From contig UBMI01000003.1 of the NCBI GenBank assembly GCA_900466475.1, positions 186,001 through 250,000 of the forward strand: DNA of 64,000 nucleotides, written 5' to 3'. The DNA is from Hyphomicrobiales bacterium. Lineage in GTDB: Bacteria; Pseudomonadota; Alphaproteobacteria; Rhizobiales; Rhizobiaceae. Position numbers and translations under genes: made by a program. Within the stretch, counting starts at the first letter, position 1; the number at the start of each line of letters is the position of its first letter. This document shows positions 56,152-63,701 of this stretch, one piece after another. Under the pieces are notes generated by a model. The model was not told the origin of the DNA and ran no database searches. It saw only the letters and a list, made by a program, of their open reading frames with translations.

Positions 56152-57066
56152 ATGGTAAAAACATTCGACGACGTACGGCCGCCCCCAAGCCGGCTCATCG
56201 GCTACGCCCGCGTCTCGAGCGAGGATCAGGTCCACGACGCACAGATGGAGGAACTGCGCGCCGCAGGCTGTCATCGGATCTACGAGGAACATGGCTCCGG
56301 CGCATCGCAGGCGCGACCGGTGCTGACAAGGCTGCTTGGCGAACTCACCGCCGGGGACGTGCTCGTAATTGTTCGTCTTGATCGCCTGGCGCGCTCGATA
56401 GGCCATCTGATGACAGTGCTCGAGGATCTAGAGAGCCGCGGCGTCTATTTCCGGTCGATCGGCGATCCGATCGATACCGCAGCGCCTCAGGGCAGGTTTT
56501 CCCTCCAGGTGCTCGCCGCGGTGGCGCAGCTCGAACGCGCGCTGGTCTCCGAACGGACCAAAGCCGGCATAAAGGCGGCAAAGTCGCGGGGCAAGCGTCC
56601 TGGGAACCCCGGCCTGCGAGAGCGGCGCCCGGAAGCGATCAGGGCCGTCTCGCAGGCGAGACAAAAACTTTACCTCGACGAACTGACGGCATCCGCGCAA
56701 ACATGGCTGCCAGTCGTGCGGCAACTTCGGCCCCAGCACAGCTGGGACAATGTCGTACAGGTACTCAGTCGCCGCGGCCAGGACTGGAGTGTGGAACGCC
56801 TGCGTCGCGCCGTGCATCGCATGGTTGGCGAAAAACTGGCAGAACAGGAACTCCTGGCGCGCGCTCCTCGCCGGTCCGCAGAGGACCGTCTGATGAAGTT
56901 GGTCGCGGCGATTGCGATCGCTGACCCGGATCTCTCGCTTCGAAAGATCGCAGCGCAGCTCGATCAGATGGGGGAGCGCCCAGCTCGCGGTGGCCAGAAA
57001 TGGCAGCCGTCCTCGGTTCGCCATTTGCTAGACGAAGCCCATCGGTTCGGCCTCATGCCGCGCTGA
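56152..57066 (+). CDS. serine recombinase (resolvase/invertase family)
   Basis: A 304-residue serine recombinase. The catalytic domain begins LIGYARVSSEDQ with the nucleophile at Ser22, continues with VLVIVRLDRLARS and ends in ERALVSERTKAGIKAAKSRGKRPGNPGL, the usual junction to the DNA-binding part. The C-terminal 150 residues are longer than in Tn3 resolvases and include a possible second helix-turn-helix (LSLRKIAAQLDQMGE). It may resolve plasmid multimers or invert a segment. ATG at 56152 preferred to the TTG at 56116. Confidence 0.9.
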   Translation: MVKTFDDVRPPPSRLIGYARVSSEDQVHDAQMEELRAAGCHRIYEEHGSGASQARPVLTRLLGELTAGDVLVIVRLDRLARSIGHLMTVLEDLESRGVYFRSIGDPIDTAAPQGRFSLQVLAAVAQLERALVSERTKAGIKAAKSRGKRPGNPGLRERRPEAIRAVSQARQKLYLDELTASAQTWLPVVRQLRPQHSWDNVVQVLSRRGQDWSVERLRRAVHRMVGEKLAEQELLARAPRRSAEDRLMKLVAAIAIADPDLSLRKIAAQLDQMGERPARGGQKWQPSSVRHLLDEAHRFGLMPR

Positions 57067-57211
57067 AGGCAGCATCATCGATCGACCTGTTGCACTCGCT
57101 TCTCAGGGAACGAGCGCAAGGGCGGGCTCGTGTTGTTTCTCATGTCCCGCAGGCTTGGAACCTGAAGCACGCCTGGCAGTTAGAAACCCTCATCTCGCAG
57201 GAGGATCGTCG

Positions 57212-57613
57212 ATGCATGTTCGCGAAATGATCGAAAACCACCCTAATGTCCATGGCCGATCGGCAGACGCTCTGCTCAGGTGCATCCAAGAATGTTACGC
57301 CTGCGCTCAGGCTTGCACGAGCTGCGCGGATGCCTGTCTTGCAGAACCATCCCCGGCCGGACTTGCCCAATGCATACGCCTCAACCTCGATTGCGGCGAT
57401 ATCTGCGCGACGACCGGCATGATCGCATCTCGGATGACCGGCTCCAATATGGAGGTCGTCCACATGCTCATCGATACCTGCGCCTTGGCATGTCACGCCT
57501 GCGAGAGCGAATGCAATGAACATGGCGAAATGCATCGACACTGCCGGATCTGCGCACAGGCATGCAGGCGCTGCTACGAAGCCTGCTTATCCGCCCTGCC
57601 GCTTGCGCATTGA
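57212..57613 (+). CDS. Cys-rich four-helix-bundle copper-binding protein (Csp-like)
   Basis: A 133-residue protein with 18 cysteines arranged in CxxxC/CxxC repeats (CIQECYACAQACTSCADAC, DTCALACHACESEC, HCRICAQACRRCYEAC) inside helices, matching the DUF326 copper-storage family. There is no signal peptide, so it should store Cu(I) in the cytoplasm, like Csp3. GGAGGATCGTCG precedes the ATG. It follows the recombinase gene by 145 bases. Confidence 0.88.
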   Translation: MHVREMIENHPNVHGRSADALLRCIQECYACAQACTSCADACLAEPSPAGLAQCIRLNLDCGDICATTGMIASRMTGSNMEVVHMLIDTCALACHACESECNEHGEMHRHCRICAQACRRCYEACLSALPLAH

Positions 57614-57820
57614 GTTTCGGTCCAGCTGCAATTGAAAACGGAAAATTATAAGCGTTCAGCTGCGCGTCCGATCTTGGGCGCAGGCAGGCCGGATCGAGCT
57701 TTTAGGATTTGCATGCCGTTCGAGCCGATCATTGAGAAGCCCCGCGCGTCGCCTGCCTTCAGAGAGCGCCGCCGTCCTCAAGCCTGCAGGATCTTTGCCC
57801 TGTCAGCCCGGCGCTCGGTC

Positions 57821-58447
57821 TCAGTTCGACGCCAATGTGCTTGCCTCATTCCCGTTTGAACCTGCCGTCGAGGCCACGACCTGCCGCGTCGGCGGCACGC
57901 AGGCTCTGCGCGGCCCGTCATAGGGCTGGTAGCTGTTGTCCTCGGCGCGATAGGACTGGTAGCGGGCGGCACACCATGCCGCCGCGGCGCTATCTGCACC
58001 ATTCGATACCGCCCCGGTCGTGGCAACCGTGCCTGAAGAGGCGGCAAAGGGCGACATACAGGTCTTCATCTGTCCGCTATAGGCCCGGTAACTGTTGGTG
58101 GCGGCATCAAACGAGCGGTAATGGCCGGCGCACCAGTTGAGATGCTCCGCCGATAGCGTCGGCGCCGTTGCCTCGGGTTCCTGGGGGAGCGTCGCCTTCG
58201 CGCGAGACGCCACCGCGACCTTCGGCGCGTCGGTGACATAGCTGGAATAGACGGCGGGGATGCGCTCGTAATTCTGGTGGGCAATGTCGACACGAACCGG
58301 TTTGGTCGTCCAGAGATCGGGTTGCGAGAGGCTTTCGAACGTGTGAGCCTCGGATTTGGCCAGCACAACGGAGGCGAGCGAGCCGGCTGCAACGCTTATG
58401 CCGATAGAGCTCGCAATGCCGAACGCGGCGGAAGCGATGGCCTTCAT
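57821..58447 (-). CDS. BA14K family exported protein
   Basis: A 208-residue exported protein with signal peptide (AASAAFGIASSIGISVAAGSLASVV). It carries two copies of the BA14K motif: WCAGHYRSFDAATNSYRAYSG and WCAARYQSYRAEDNSYQPYDG, each with flanking Cys residues. BA14K proteins are known from Brucella and rhizobia as immunoreactive or lectin-like surface proteins. The ATG at 58447 follows the family. In one minus-strand group with the DUF1236 gene. Confidence 0.85.
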   Translation of the reverse strand: MKAIASAAFGIASSIGISVAAGSLASVVLAKSEAHTFESLSQPDLWTTKPVRVDIAHQNYERIPAVYSSYVTDAPKVAVASRAKATLPQEPEATAPTLSAEHLNWCAGHYRSFDAATNSYRAYSGQMKTCMSPFAASSGTVATTGAVSNGADSAAAAWCAARYQSYRAEDNSYQPYDGPRRACVPPTRQVVASTAGSNGNEASTLASN

Positions 58448-58510
58448 GATCCAATATCCTGCTTGTTTGGAAGGAGATGGACGCGGCGCAAGCCGCGTCC
58501 TGGCGTCAGA

Positions 58511-58909
58511 TCAGTTGATGACCTGAATGACCTTGCGGGAAGACGGTTCGACGATGACGCGTTCGTCATTCACGATCGCATAGGCGTATTTCGGGTTTTC
58601 GGGCACTGGCGTCACGACCACCGTTTCGGGCAGCGCCTGGCCGACAACAACCTTCTCCTTGACGACGACACGCGTGGACGGGGCCGGCGCTTCCTGGACA
58701 TAGGTGACGACCTTCTGCGGCGGCGGGTCGATCGCGGTACCGACGATTGCACCGGCCACACCGCCGACAGCTGCGCCGACCGGACCGCCGACAATCGCGC
58801 CGGTGACGGCGCCGCCTGCTGCCCCATTGACGGTAGACGACTGGGCGAAGGCTGCGCCCGACATGAGGGCAGCCGACACGGCCGCACCGATCATGATCTT
58901 ATGAAACAT
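58511..58909 (-). CDS. DUF1236 family exported protein
   Basis: A 132-residue exported protein: signal peptide MIGAAVSAALMSGAAFAQ, a Gly/Ala-rich glycine-zipper stretch (AIVGGPVGAAVGGVAGAIVG) near residues 38-57, and a C-terminal DUF1236 module (YAYAIVNDERVIVEPSSRKVIQVI). Glycine zippers often insert in membranes. Function unknown. GGAGGATAAG lies directly before the ATG. Upstream of and co-oriented with the BA14K gene. Confidence 0.82.
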   Translation of the reverse strand: MFHKIMIGAAVSAALMSGAAFAQSSTVNGAAGGAVTGAIVGGPVGAAVGGVAGAIVGTAIDPPPQKVVTYVQEAPAPSTRVVVKEKVVVGQALPETVVVTPVPENPKYAYAIVNDERVIVEPSSRKVIQVIN

Positions 58910-59387
58910 CTTATCCTCCTTTGACTGATACCGGTCTGGCGACCGTGGTCAAAGAACGGGTCAATCTTCACCCTGTTCCACGTATCGGACTTTGGTCCGG
59001 GGTGAAAATCGCTGCTTTGCCTATCAACCCAAATATCTGCCTTGCCTGCTCTTGCAGTCCCTTGCACTGACGGCCCGCTTCTTCGCCGGCTTTGCGGCCG
59101 CACGCAAAGCGGCATACCGAGAAAAGACTGACAAGCCAGAGGCTTGGTCAGGGAAAGGTCTATTTCCGACGACCAGACAAGACGGCGCTGCAAGCGGGCA
59201 CCTAAGTCAACGCTGCGCACCCCTCTGCGTCCCATGAAGGGTTGAGCCATGGCAACGAACCGCCTGCCCATCCCGCCCCTCCGCTGGTTATGGCTTGCAG
59301 ACCGGCCCAACCTGCGACAGGTCCGGTTGAACAGGGAGTGTTTGGTTGCTAGGCTGCCTCAAGCAACGAGCAGCCAAGGGTACCGTC
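58910..59387. other. intergenic region with the csp 5' leader
   Basis: About 480 bases. No gene was supported. The last 150 bases probably contain the long 5' untranslated leader normal for cspA-type genes, but no cold box was recognised. Confidence 0.45.
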
Positions 59388-59591
59388 ATGCCGACTGGCA
59401 CAGTAAAGTTTTTCAATGCCGACAAGGGGTTTGGCTTCATTACCCCGGAAACGGGCGGACCGGATATCTTCGTCCATGTGACCGCCTTGCTATCGGGAAA
59501 CCTCCTCAAGGAAGGCCAGAATGTCTCCTATGAGGTTGGGCAGGATCGCAGGACCGGCAAGTCCAAGGCCGAAAACGTCAGATTGCTGTAA
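59388..59591 (+). CDS. cold shock protein (CspA family)
   Basis: A 67-residue single cold-shock domain: [16 protein letters not shown] holds RNP1 and DIFVHVTAL holds RNP2. It binds single-stranded RNA/DNA and melts secondary structure. Normal family length. The ATG at 59388 is 14 codons inside a longer frame; family starts agree. Monocistronic and plus strand. Confidence 0.95.
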   Translation: MPTGTVKFFNADKGFGFITPETGGPDIFVHVTALLSGNLLKEGQNVSYEVGQDRRTGKSKAENVRLL

Positions 59592-59685
59592 CGCATCCCT
59601 CAAGGACGTTTTCGGAGCGCCCTGTCGTTGGCGCGCTCCGCCCACACAATCGCCGCCAATCGGCCAACCGCTCAAGAGCGGCTTG

Positions 59686-59979
59686 TCAATGCTTGGTCGC
59701 GCCGGTCGTCGTTCGCGTTGTTTTTTCCGGCGGCTTTGTCGTCGTTGCGCTCTGGGCGCCTGCTTTTGACGTTCCCGCCTGTTTGGCCTTGCCGGATACG
59801 TTCGGAACCGCTGCCTTCTTCGTCGCTTTCTTCCTGACCGCCTGGCCGCTCGTCGCAGCGCCTGCGGCAATTTCCTCAAACGCCTGCAGCCAATGTTTCA
59901 TGTCCTCCCCGTGCGGCCGCCCCTCCTGCTCCCAGATTTCATAGGCCCGTTGTCTGATACGATCTTCATTCGCTGCCAT
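59686..59979 (-). CDS. DUF2934 family protein
   Basis: A 97-residue protein. The N-terminal DUF2934 helix pair is clear: DRIRQRAYEIWEQEGRPHG followed by HWLQA. The C-terminal half is a disordered, Lys/Thr/Ala-rich tail resembling a histone-like or DNA-binding tail. Such proteins are common in rhizobia and of unknown function. ATG at 59979 chosen as the domain start. Confidence 0.85.
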   Translation of the reverse strand: MAANEDRIRQRAYEIWEQEGRPHGEDMKHWLQAFEEIAAGAATSGQAVRKKATKKAAVPNVSGKAKQAGTSKAGAQSATTTKPPEKTTRTTTGATKH

Positions 59980-60277
59980 GCGTCTTCTCCTCGGCAAACT
60001 CTTTTCGAACGACGTAAATGGCGCGATCAGACATGACGACAACGGTATGGTCGTGTTTTTGATGATGGCGCGACTGCCTCCGCAGCCCCGATGCAGCTTC
60101 GCACTGGCAGATCCGCCTTTATCTCTCGGGCCCGCCGCCAGCGGCCTGTTTCCTTCACCTCAGGAGGAGCGCAAACGTCATTTGTGTCGGAAGGAATGCG
60201 TCTTCTCGAGAGGAAGGCGCAGCTTGGAACCCTAAGCCCCCGGTCCGCATTATCAGCCAACTTCACGGGGATATTTT

Positions 60278-60355
60278 ATGGATCACGAGACACTTCTGGC
60301 AACGACCTTCGCCTTCGCCTCCTTTGCTCTCGTCTGGTGGCAGATGAAATTCTGA
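60278..60355 (+). CDS. very small membrane peptide (25 aa)
   Basis: A 25-codon frame with a GGGG-type ribosome site and an almost fully hydrophobic core (LLATTFAFASFALVWWQ). It fits a single-span inner-membrane peptide. Too short for family assignment. Confidence 0.35.
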   Translation: MDHETLLATTFAFASFALVWWQMKF

Positions 60356-60664
60356 AACGACTTTCCCAAGAATCGGCCAAAGACGGCGCCCGCGCCAACC
60401 CAGGCCCTGACGGGCATGTCGTCTGTTGTCCTCGACCCAGTTGCCGCTTGCCGGCCGTTTGTGCGTAAAAGCGTCGTCCGCCTCGCCTGCGGCTTCATGA
60501 TCTGGCAGTCATTGAGTTGAAGCGCTGCATCCGGCCTTACGCGGGGCAACAACCGCGCTCATCAGGCGCTGGCGTGAGATGCAAGTGCATTCGTAGAATA
60601 CGATTGCCGATCTTATCGCGCAAAAAGCTCGCACGCCTGAAAGGTAGGAGAGCCTGCCTCTGGC
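60356..60664. other. region downstream of repB2 where repC would be expected
   Basis: About 310 bases with no gene and no ctRNA-like promoter-hairpin pair. A repC gene normally follows repB; neither it nor any fragment was seen. Confidence 0.5.
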
Positions 60665-61672
60665 CTAACCCGCGTCCCGTTCCTGCCGGTATTGTGCGTA
60701 GAGGCGCTCCAGTCTCTCCTGCACGAATTCGTCGAAACCGGGCGCCGCCTTGTTGTCGAAGACAAAGGTGGCGGTTGTCGGCGTGCGTTTGAACTTCACT
60801 GGAAGATCAGCGATCTGTGCGGCCGAAGTCGCCTTCAGGGCAACTTGCTTTGCCGTTGCGAAGGCAAATGCTCGCTGAAACCGGTCATCGCTCGACAATT
60901 GGCCAATGTTGTCCGCGGACAACATCTCGATAAGCGCATCGATGTCGACCTTTTCCAGATGCTCACCAAACTCCATCCATCGGCGGCGACCGATCGCCGG
61001 CGCAGAGCCGATCGCGGTGATCAGAGCAATCGGGACCTGGCGTGTGACAGCGCGCATTTTGGCCAGCGCCGCCCTGTCTATATTGAGAGCTGCGGTGATC
61101 ACGGCCCCGCCGAAGTTCTTTTCTTCCAGCCGATGGGCGAAAAGAGCGCGCTCGATATAGGACAGATCGGCGCGCGCATTGTTCTCCTGGCCCTGGCTGA
61201 CGACGAGCTGCTCGTCGGTCAAGGCGCGCACGACTGCCTTGATCTTGATCTTGAGCGCCTTGGCCGCTGCCAGGCGCCGGTGACCGAAGGCGACCTGATA
61301 GCGACCCTTGGCCTGCGGGTGCGGCCGCACCAGGATCGGAACCTGCTGTCCGTGTTCCCGGATCTGCTCCGTCAGCTGCGCAAGCTCCGCCGCGTCGATA
61401 TCGAGACGGTCGGCGACAAAGGAGGCATCAATCAAGGCCGTATCGATTTCGACGATTGTGCGACCCTCGGCGAGCTGGCGCTCCAGATCGTTGGCCCGCT
61501 CGACCTTTTCGGTGATGCTGCCAAGCGTCTTGGTAATCCCCCCGACGAGGCCCGCACTCCTTGTCTGCGGGATGAAGCCGGCGATCGGCCGGCTGTCGCG
61601 CGCTGGCGACACTGACGGATCGGGCCGGGCTTCGTTCGCGTTCGAGATTTCGATGAGATTTTTGCGCGCCAT
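60665..61672 (-). CDS. repB: second RepB/ParB-family partition protein
   Basis: A 335-residue RepB-type protein. MARKNLIEIS start, ILVRPHPQAKGRYQVAFGHRRLAAAK with GHRR near residue 120, and SYIERALFAHRLEEKNFGGAVITAAL helix-turn-helix region. It differs clearly from the RepB at 19586-20566, so it should recognise its own parS. Four bases separate it from repA2, with no intergenic control region. Its own coding sequence contains a perfect parS-like palindrome. No repC follows. Confidence 0.93.
   Translation of the reverse strand: MARKNLIEISNANEARPDPSVSPARDSRPIAGFIPQTRSAGLVGGITKTLGSITEKVERANDLERQLAEGRTIVEIDTALIDASFVADRLDIDAAELAQLTEQIREHGQQVPILVRPHPQAKGRYQVAFGHRRLAAAKALKIKIKAVVRALTDEQLVVSQGQENNARADLSYIERALFAHRLEEKNFGGAVITAALNIDRAALAKMRAVTRQVPIALITAIGSAPAIGRRRWMEFGEHLEKVDIDALIEMLSADNIGQLSSDDRFQRAFAFATAKQVALKATSAAQIADLPVKFKRTPTTATFVFDNKAAPGFDEFVQERLERLYAQYRQERDAG
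60908..60923. promoter_or_regulatory. parS-like palindrome inside repB2
   Basis: GTTGTCCGCGGACAAC is a perfect 16-bp palindrome that fits the repABC parS consensus GTTNNNNGCNNNNAAC. It lies within the second repB gene (codons for SADN). An identical 20-base stretch (CAATGTTGTCCGCGGACAAC) recurs at 63184-63203. Confidence 0.75.
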
Positions 61673-61676
61673 TGAG

Positions 61677-62870
61677 CTATCTCCTGCCCCAGGTAGAACG
61701 GATATGCGCCTCGACCTCGCCGTTGACGAGGTTCATCGATTCCAGGGCGCGGTCGTAGGTTCCTCGAATAAACTGTGCCCGATCGACCTCATAAAGCGTT
61801 TGCTTGGTGACGCCGGCGTCCGAGATTGCGGTGGATTTCAACATCGCGTTCTGCAGCATGCGGTTGCCGAAGATCGCCCGCATGAAACCGGTCATCTGGC
61901 TCTGCGGTCCGTCATTGGGTTCAAAGCGCGTCACGAGGTAACGCATCCAGTCATAGCTCGTGCGCCCGCCCGCCCGCTCGACGACCGACATCAGTTCGCT
62001 TGTCATCGTCAGGAACTGCGACATCGACATGACGTCAAGCATCTGCGGGTGCACGGTGATCAGCACGGAGGTCGCAGCACAGAGCGCCGACATCGTGAGA
62101 AAGCCGAGCTGCGGCGGGCAATCGATGACGACGATATCGTAAAGACTTTCGATATCGGTCAGCGCCTGACCGATCCGGGCAAAGAACAGGGATTCGGCAG
62201 TACCACCCGCCATGGCCTTCGGTGTCTCATGTTCGAACTCCATGAGTTCGAGATTGCCGGGAATGATGTGAAGGTTCGGCGTATAGGTCGAGCGCACCAC
62301 TTCCGAGATCGATACCGGGCTCTCGTAGCGGATGGCACCGTAAATCGTTTCTCCCTCGCCGACGTCGAGTTCCGGCTGGTGGCCGAAGAGCGCCGATAGC
62401 GACGCCTGCGGGTCGAGATCGATGGCAAGCACGCGGTAGCCGCGCAGTGCCAGATATTGGGCGAGATGCGCTGAGGTCGTCGTCTTGCCGGATCCGCCCT
62501 TGAAATTCATGACGGAGACGACCTGCAGTTTTTCAGCGCCACGTCGCACCGGTACATATTTCGGCGTACCGTTGCGTTCGTCGAGTGCCTGACGGATGCG
62601 GTTCATGTCTTCGGCACCATACTGACGCCGGCCGTTGGCAAGGGGGTCCGGTCCGTGGCCCTCCTTGGCGATCTGGCGGAGATAACCCTCGCCGATGCCG
62701 ATGAAGCCGGCGGCTTCCGTCGGGGAAAACAGCCGCATCGTCTTTCGAGACAGCGGCGGGAAAATTTTTGCCTGGTGCTGCTGGAGCTGATAGGCGAGCT
62801 CCTGAGCATCCGCTGCCAAAAGCGACGGAAGGTGCTCTTGATCGTCTTTCAGAACTGGATTCGCTAGCAT
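61677..62870 (-). CDS. repA: second RepA/ParA-family partition ATPase
   Basis: A 397-residue ParA-type ATPase with N-terminal helix-turn-helix (FSPTEAAGFIGIGEGYLRQIA), Walker A KGGSGKTTT near residue 120, DLDPQASLS and VVIDCPPQLGFLT. It would move its own ParB-parS complex and repress its promoter. The ATG at 62870 (GGA upstream) is preferred to the TTG at 62882. It begins 15 bases downstream of a pair of near-identical palindromes. Confidence 0.93.
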   Translation of the reverse strand: MLANPVLKDDQEHLPSLLAADAQELAYQLQQHQAKIFPPLSRKTMRLFSPTEAAGFIGIGEGYLRQIAKEGHGPDPLANGRRQYGAEDMNRIRQALDERNGTPKYVPVRRGAEKLQVVSVMNFKGGSGKTTTSAHLAQYLALRGYRVLAIDLDPQASLSALFGHQPELDVGEGETIYGAIRYESPVSISEVVRSTYTPNLHIIPGNLELMEFEHETPKAMAGGTAESLFFARIGQALTDIESLYDIVVIDCPPQLGFLTMSALCAATSVLITVHPQMLDVMSMSQFLTMTSELMSVVERAGGRTSYDWMRYLVTRFEPNDGPQSQMTGFMRAIFGNRMLQNAMLKSTAISDAGVTKQTLYEVDRAQFIRGTYDRALESMNLVNGEVEAHIRSTWGRR

Positions 62871-62885
62871 CGTGGTTTCCAATCG

Positions 62886-62926
62886 AACTGCGCAATTTTC
62901 GATAATAAGAGGCCAACTGCGCAGTT
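62886..62926. promoter_or_regulatory. paired operator-like palindromes ahead of repA2
   Basis: AACTGCGCAATT (62886-62897) and the perfect palindrome AACTGCGCAGTT (62915-62926) stand 29 bases apart, each followed by a similar AT-rich block with TTTTCGATAAT or TATATTATCG. Two equally spaced sites next to a ParA start suggest autorepression. Confidence 0.6.
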
Positions 62927-63006
62927 ATATTATCGCCCGATTCGTTACAGTTTCACAAACCCTTAACCACGCGCCTATCCACAGGGACCTGTGACAGGCA
63001 CCTCGC

Positions 63007-63047
63007 CTAACCGCTGCAGCTGCGTTTAGCGCAGCTGCAGCGGTTAG
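63007..63047. repeat. 18-bp perfect inverted repeat
   Basis: CTAACCGCTGCAGCTGCG at 63007-63024 and its exact reverse complement at 63030-63047, separated by TTTAG. No T-run follows on either side, which argues against a simple terminator. Confidence 0.85.
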
Positions 63048-63187
63048 CGGCGGGCGTCGTCCAGCCCATGCCAGGATTCGAACAGTGTCGGACGCGTTGT
63101 CCGCGCTGGATCGACGGCATGTGGATGCGCATGGGCGATCATCCTCACCAACAAGGGGCGGCGGAAATCTTCGATCAGCGGTACAAT

Positions 63188-63203
63188 GTTGTCCGCGGAC
63201 AAC
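63188..63203. promoter_or_regulatory. parS-like palindrome upstream of repA2
   Basis: A second perfect copy of GTTGTCCGCGGACAAC, inside a longer 24-bp dyad with one mismatch (63184-63207). It lies about 320 bases upstream of repA2, a usual place for a repABC centromere. Confidence 0.8.
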
Positions 63204-63252
63204 GTTGCGAGCGTCATTTTCCAGCCAGGGTCAGAGCAGCGGAGAGGATCGA

Positions 63253-63528
63253 CTAAGACTTCCGATCCGATCCGGCGGAGGTGAAGCCGGGAAAATGGGT
63301 TCCGCAACGGTCGACGCCGTCCGGTTCGTGCATCTTTGCACATCCCATCGCCACCCGCCGGCGCAATGCGTGAAAGGTCAGGCCCGCACCATGCCGCCTG
63401 ATCAGCGCCTGTCGGTCGAAAGCGCCGTGACGATTGCAGATGAGACAGGCGACCGTGATGGAAGGCTGCCGGACGAGGCGCAGCGTCAGCTCATCGGTGG
63501 CATATGTCGATATTTTTTTTCGGTCCAT
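63253..63528 (-). CDS. hypothetical protein, divergent from imuA
   Basis: A 91-residue basic protein with LTLRLVRQPSITVACLICNR, HGAFDRQALIRRHGAG, and a GCAKMHEPDGVDRCGTHFP end; the four Cys and several His could bind zinc. The frame is open to an ATG at 63591 with an extra CPHC motif, which would add another metal-binding pair; the shorter start is used because the core begins there. Role unknown. Confidence 0.55.
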   Translation of the reverse strand: MDRKKISTYATDELTLRLVRQPSITVACLICNRHGAFDRQALIRRHGAGLTFHALRRRVAMGCAKMHEPDGVDRCGTHFPGFTSAGSDRKS

Positions 63529-63622
63529 CCATTGTCCGTATTTGGCTGCGTTCGTTGATTTTTTATCCTTCCGGCAATGTGGACAGCGCATCCTGTCGAA
63601 ATCCCGTTCGAGACCATGCGCG

Positions 63623-63657
63623 TTGACTCACATTCCAATCAGGAACAAATAAAGAAC
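63623..63657 (+). promoter_or_regulatory. LexA (SOS) box and promoter of imuA
   Basis: GAAC-AAATAAA-GAAC at 63643-63657 matches the alphaproteobacterial LexA site GAAC-N7-GAAC. It overlaps the expected -10 region after TTGACT at 63623-63628, and lies 45 bases before the imuA ATG. LexA bound here would block transcription until DNA damage. Confidence 0.85.
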
Positions 63658-63701
63658 ATATCTGCTTTTCTGCACTCTGCAAACCTTCATGAAGACCGGA
63701 C

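Larger units (their letters stand above)
62883..63252. promoter_or_regulatory. control and centromere region of repAB2
   Basis: About 370 bases with no gene but dense DNA structure: two AACTGCGCARTT palindromes, an 18-bp dyad and a parS-like palindrome, each listed separately. An origin-like role cannot be excluded. Confidence 0.6.

Noticed and set aside
59980..60277. Small plus-strand frames upstream of the 25-residue peptide
   Set aside because: No ribosome sites, no motifs, and composition like the antisense of GC-rich DNA.
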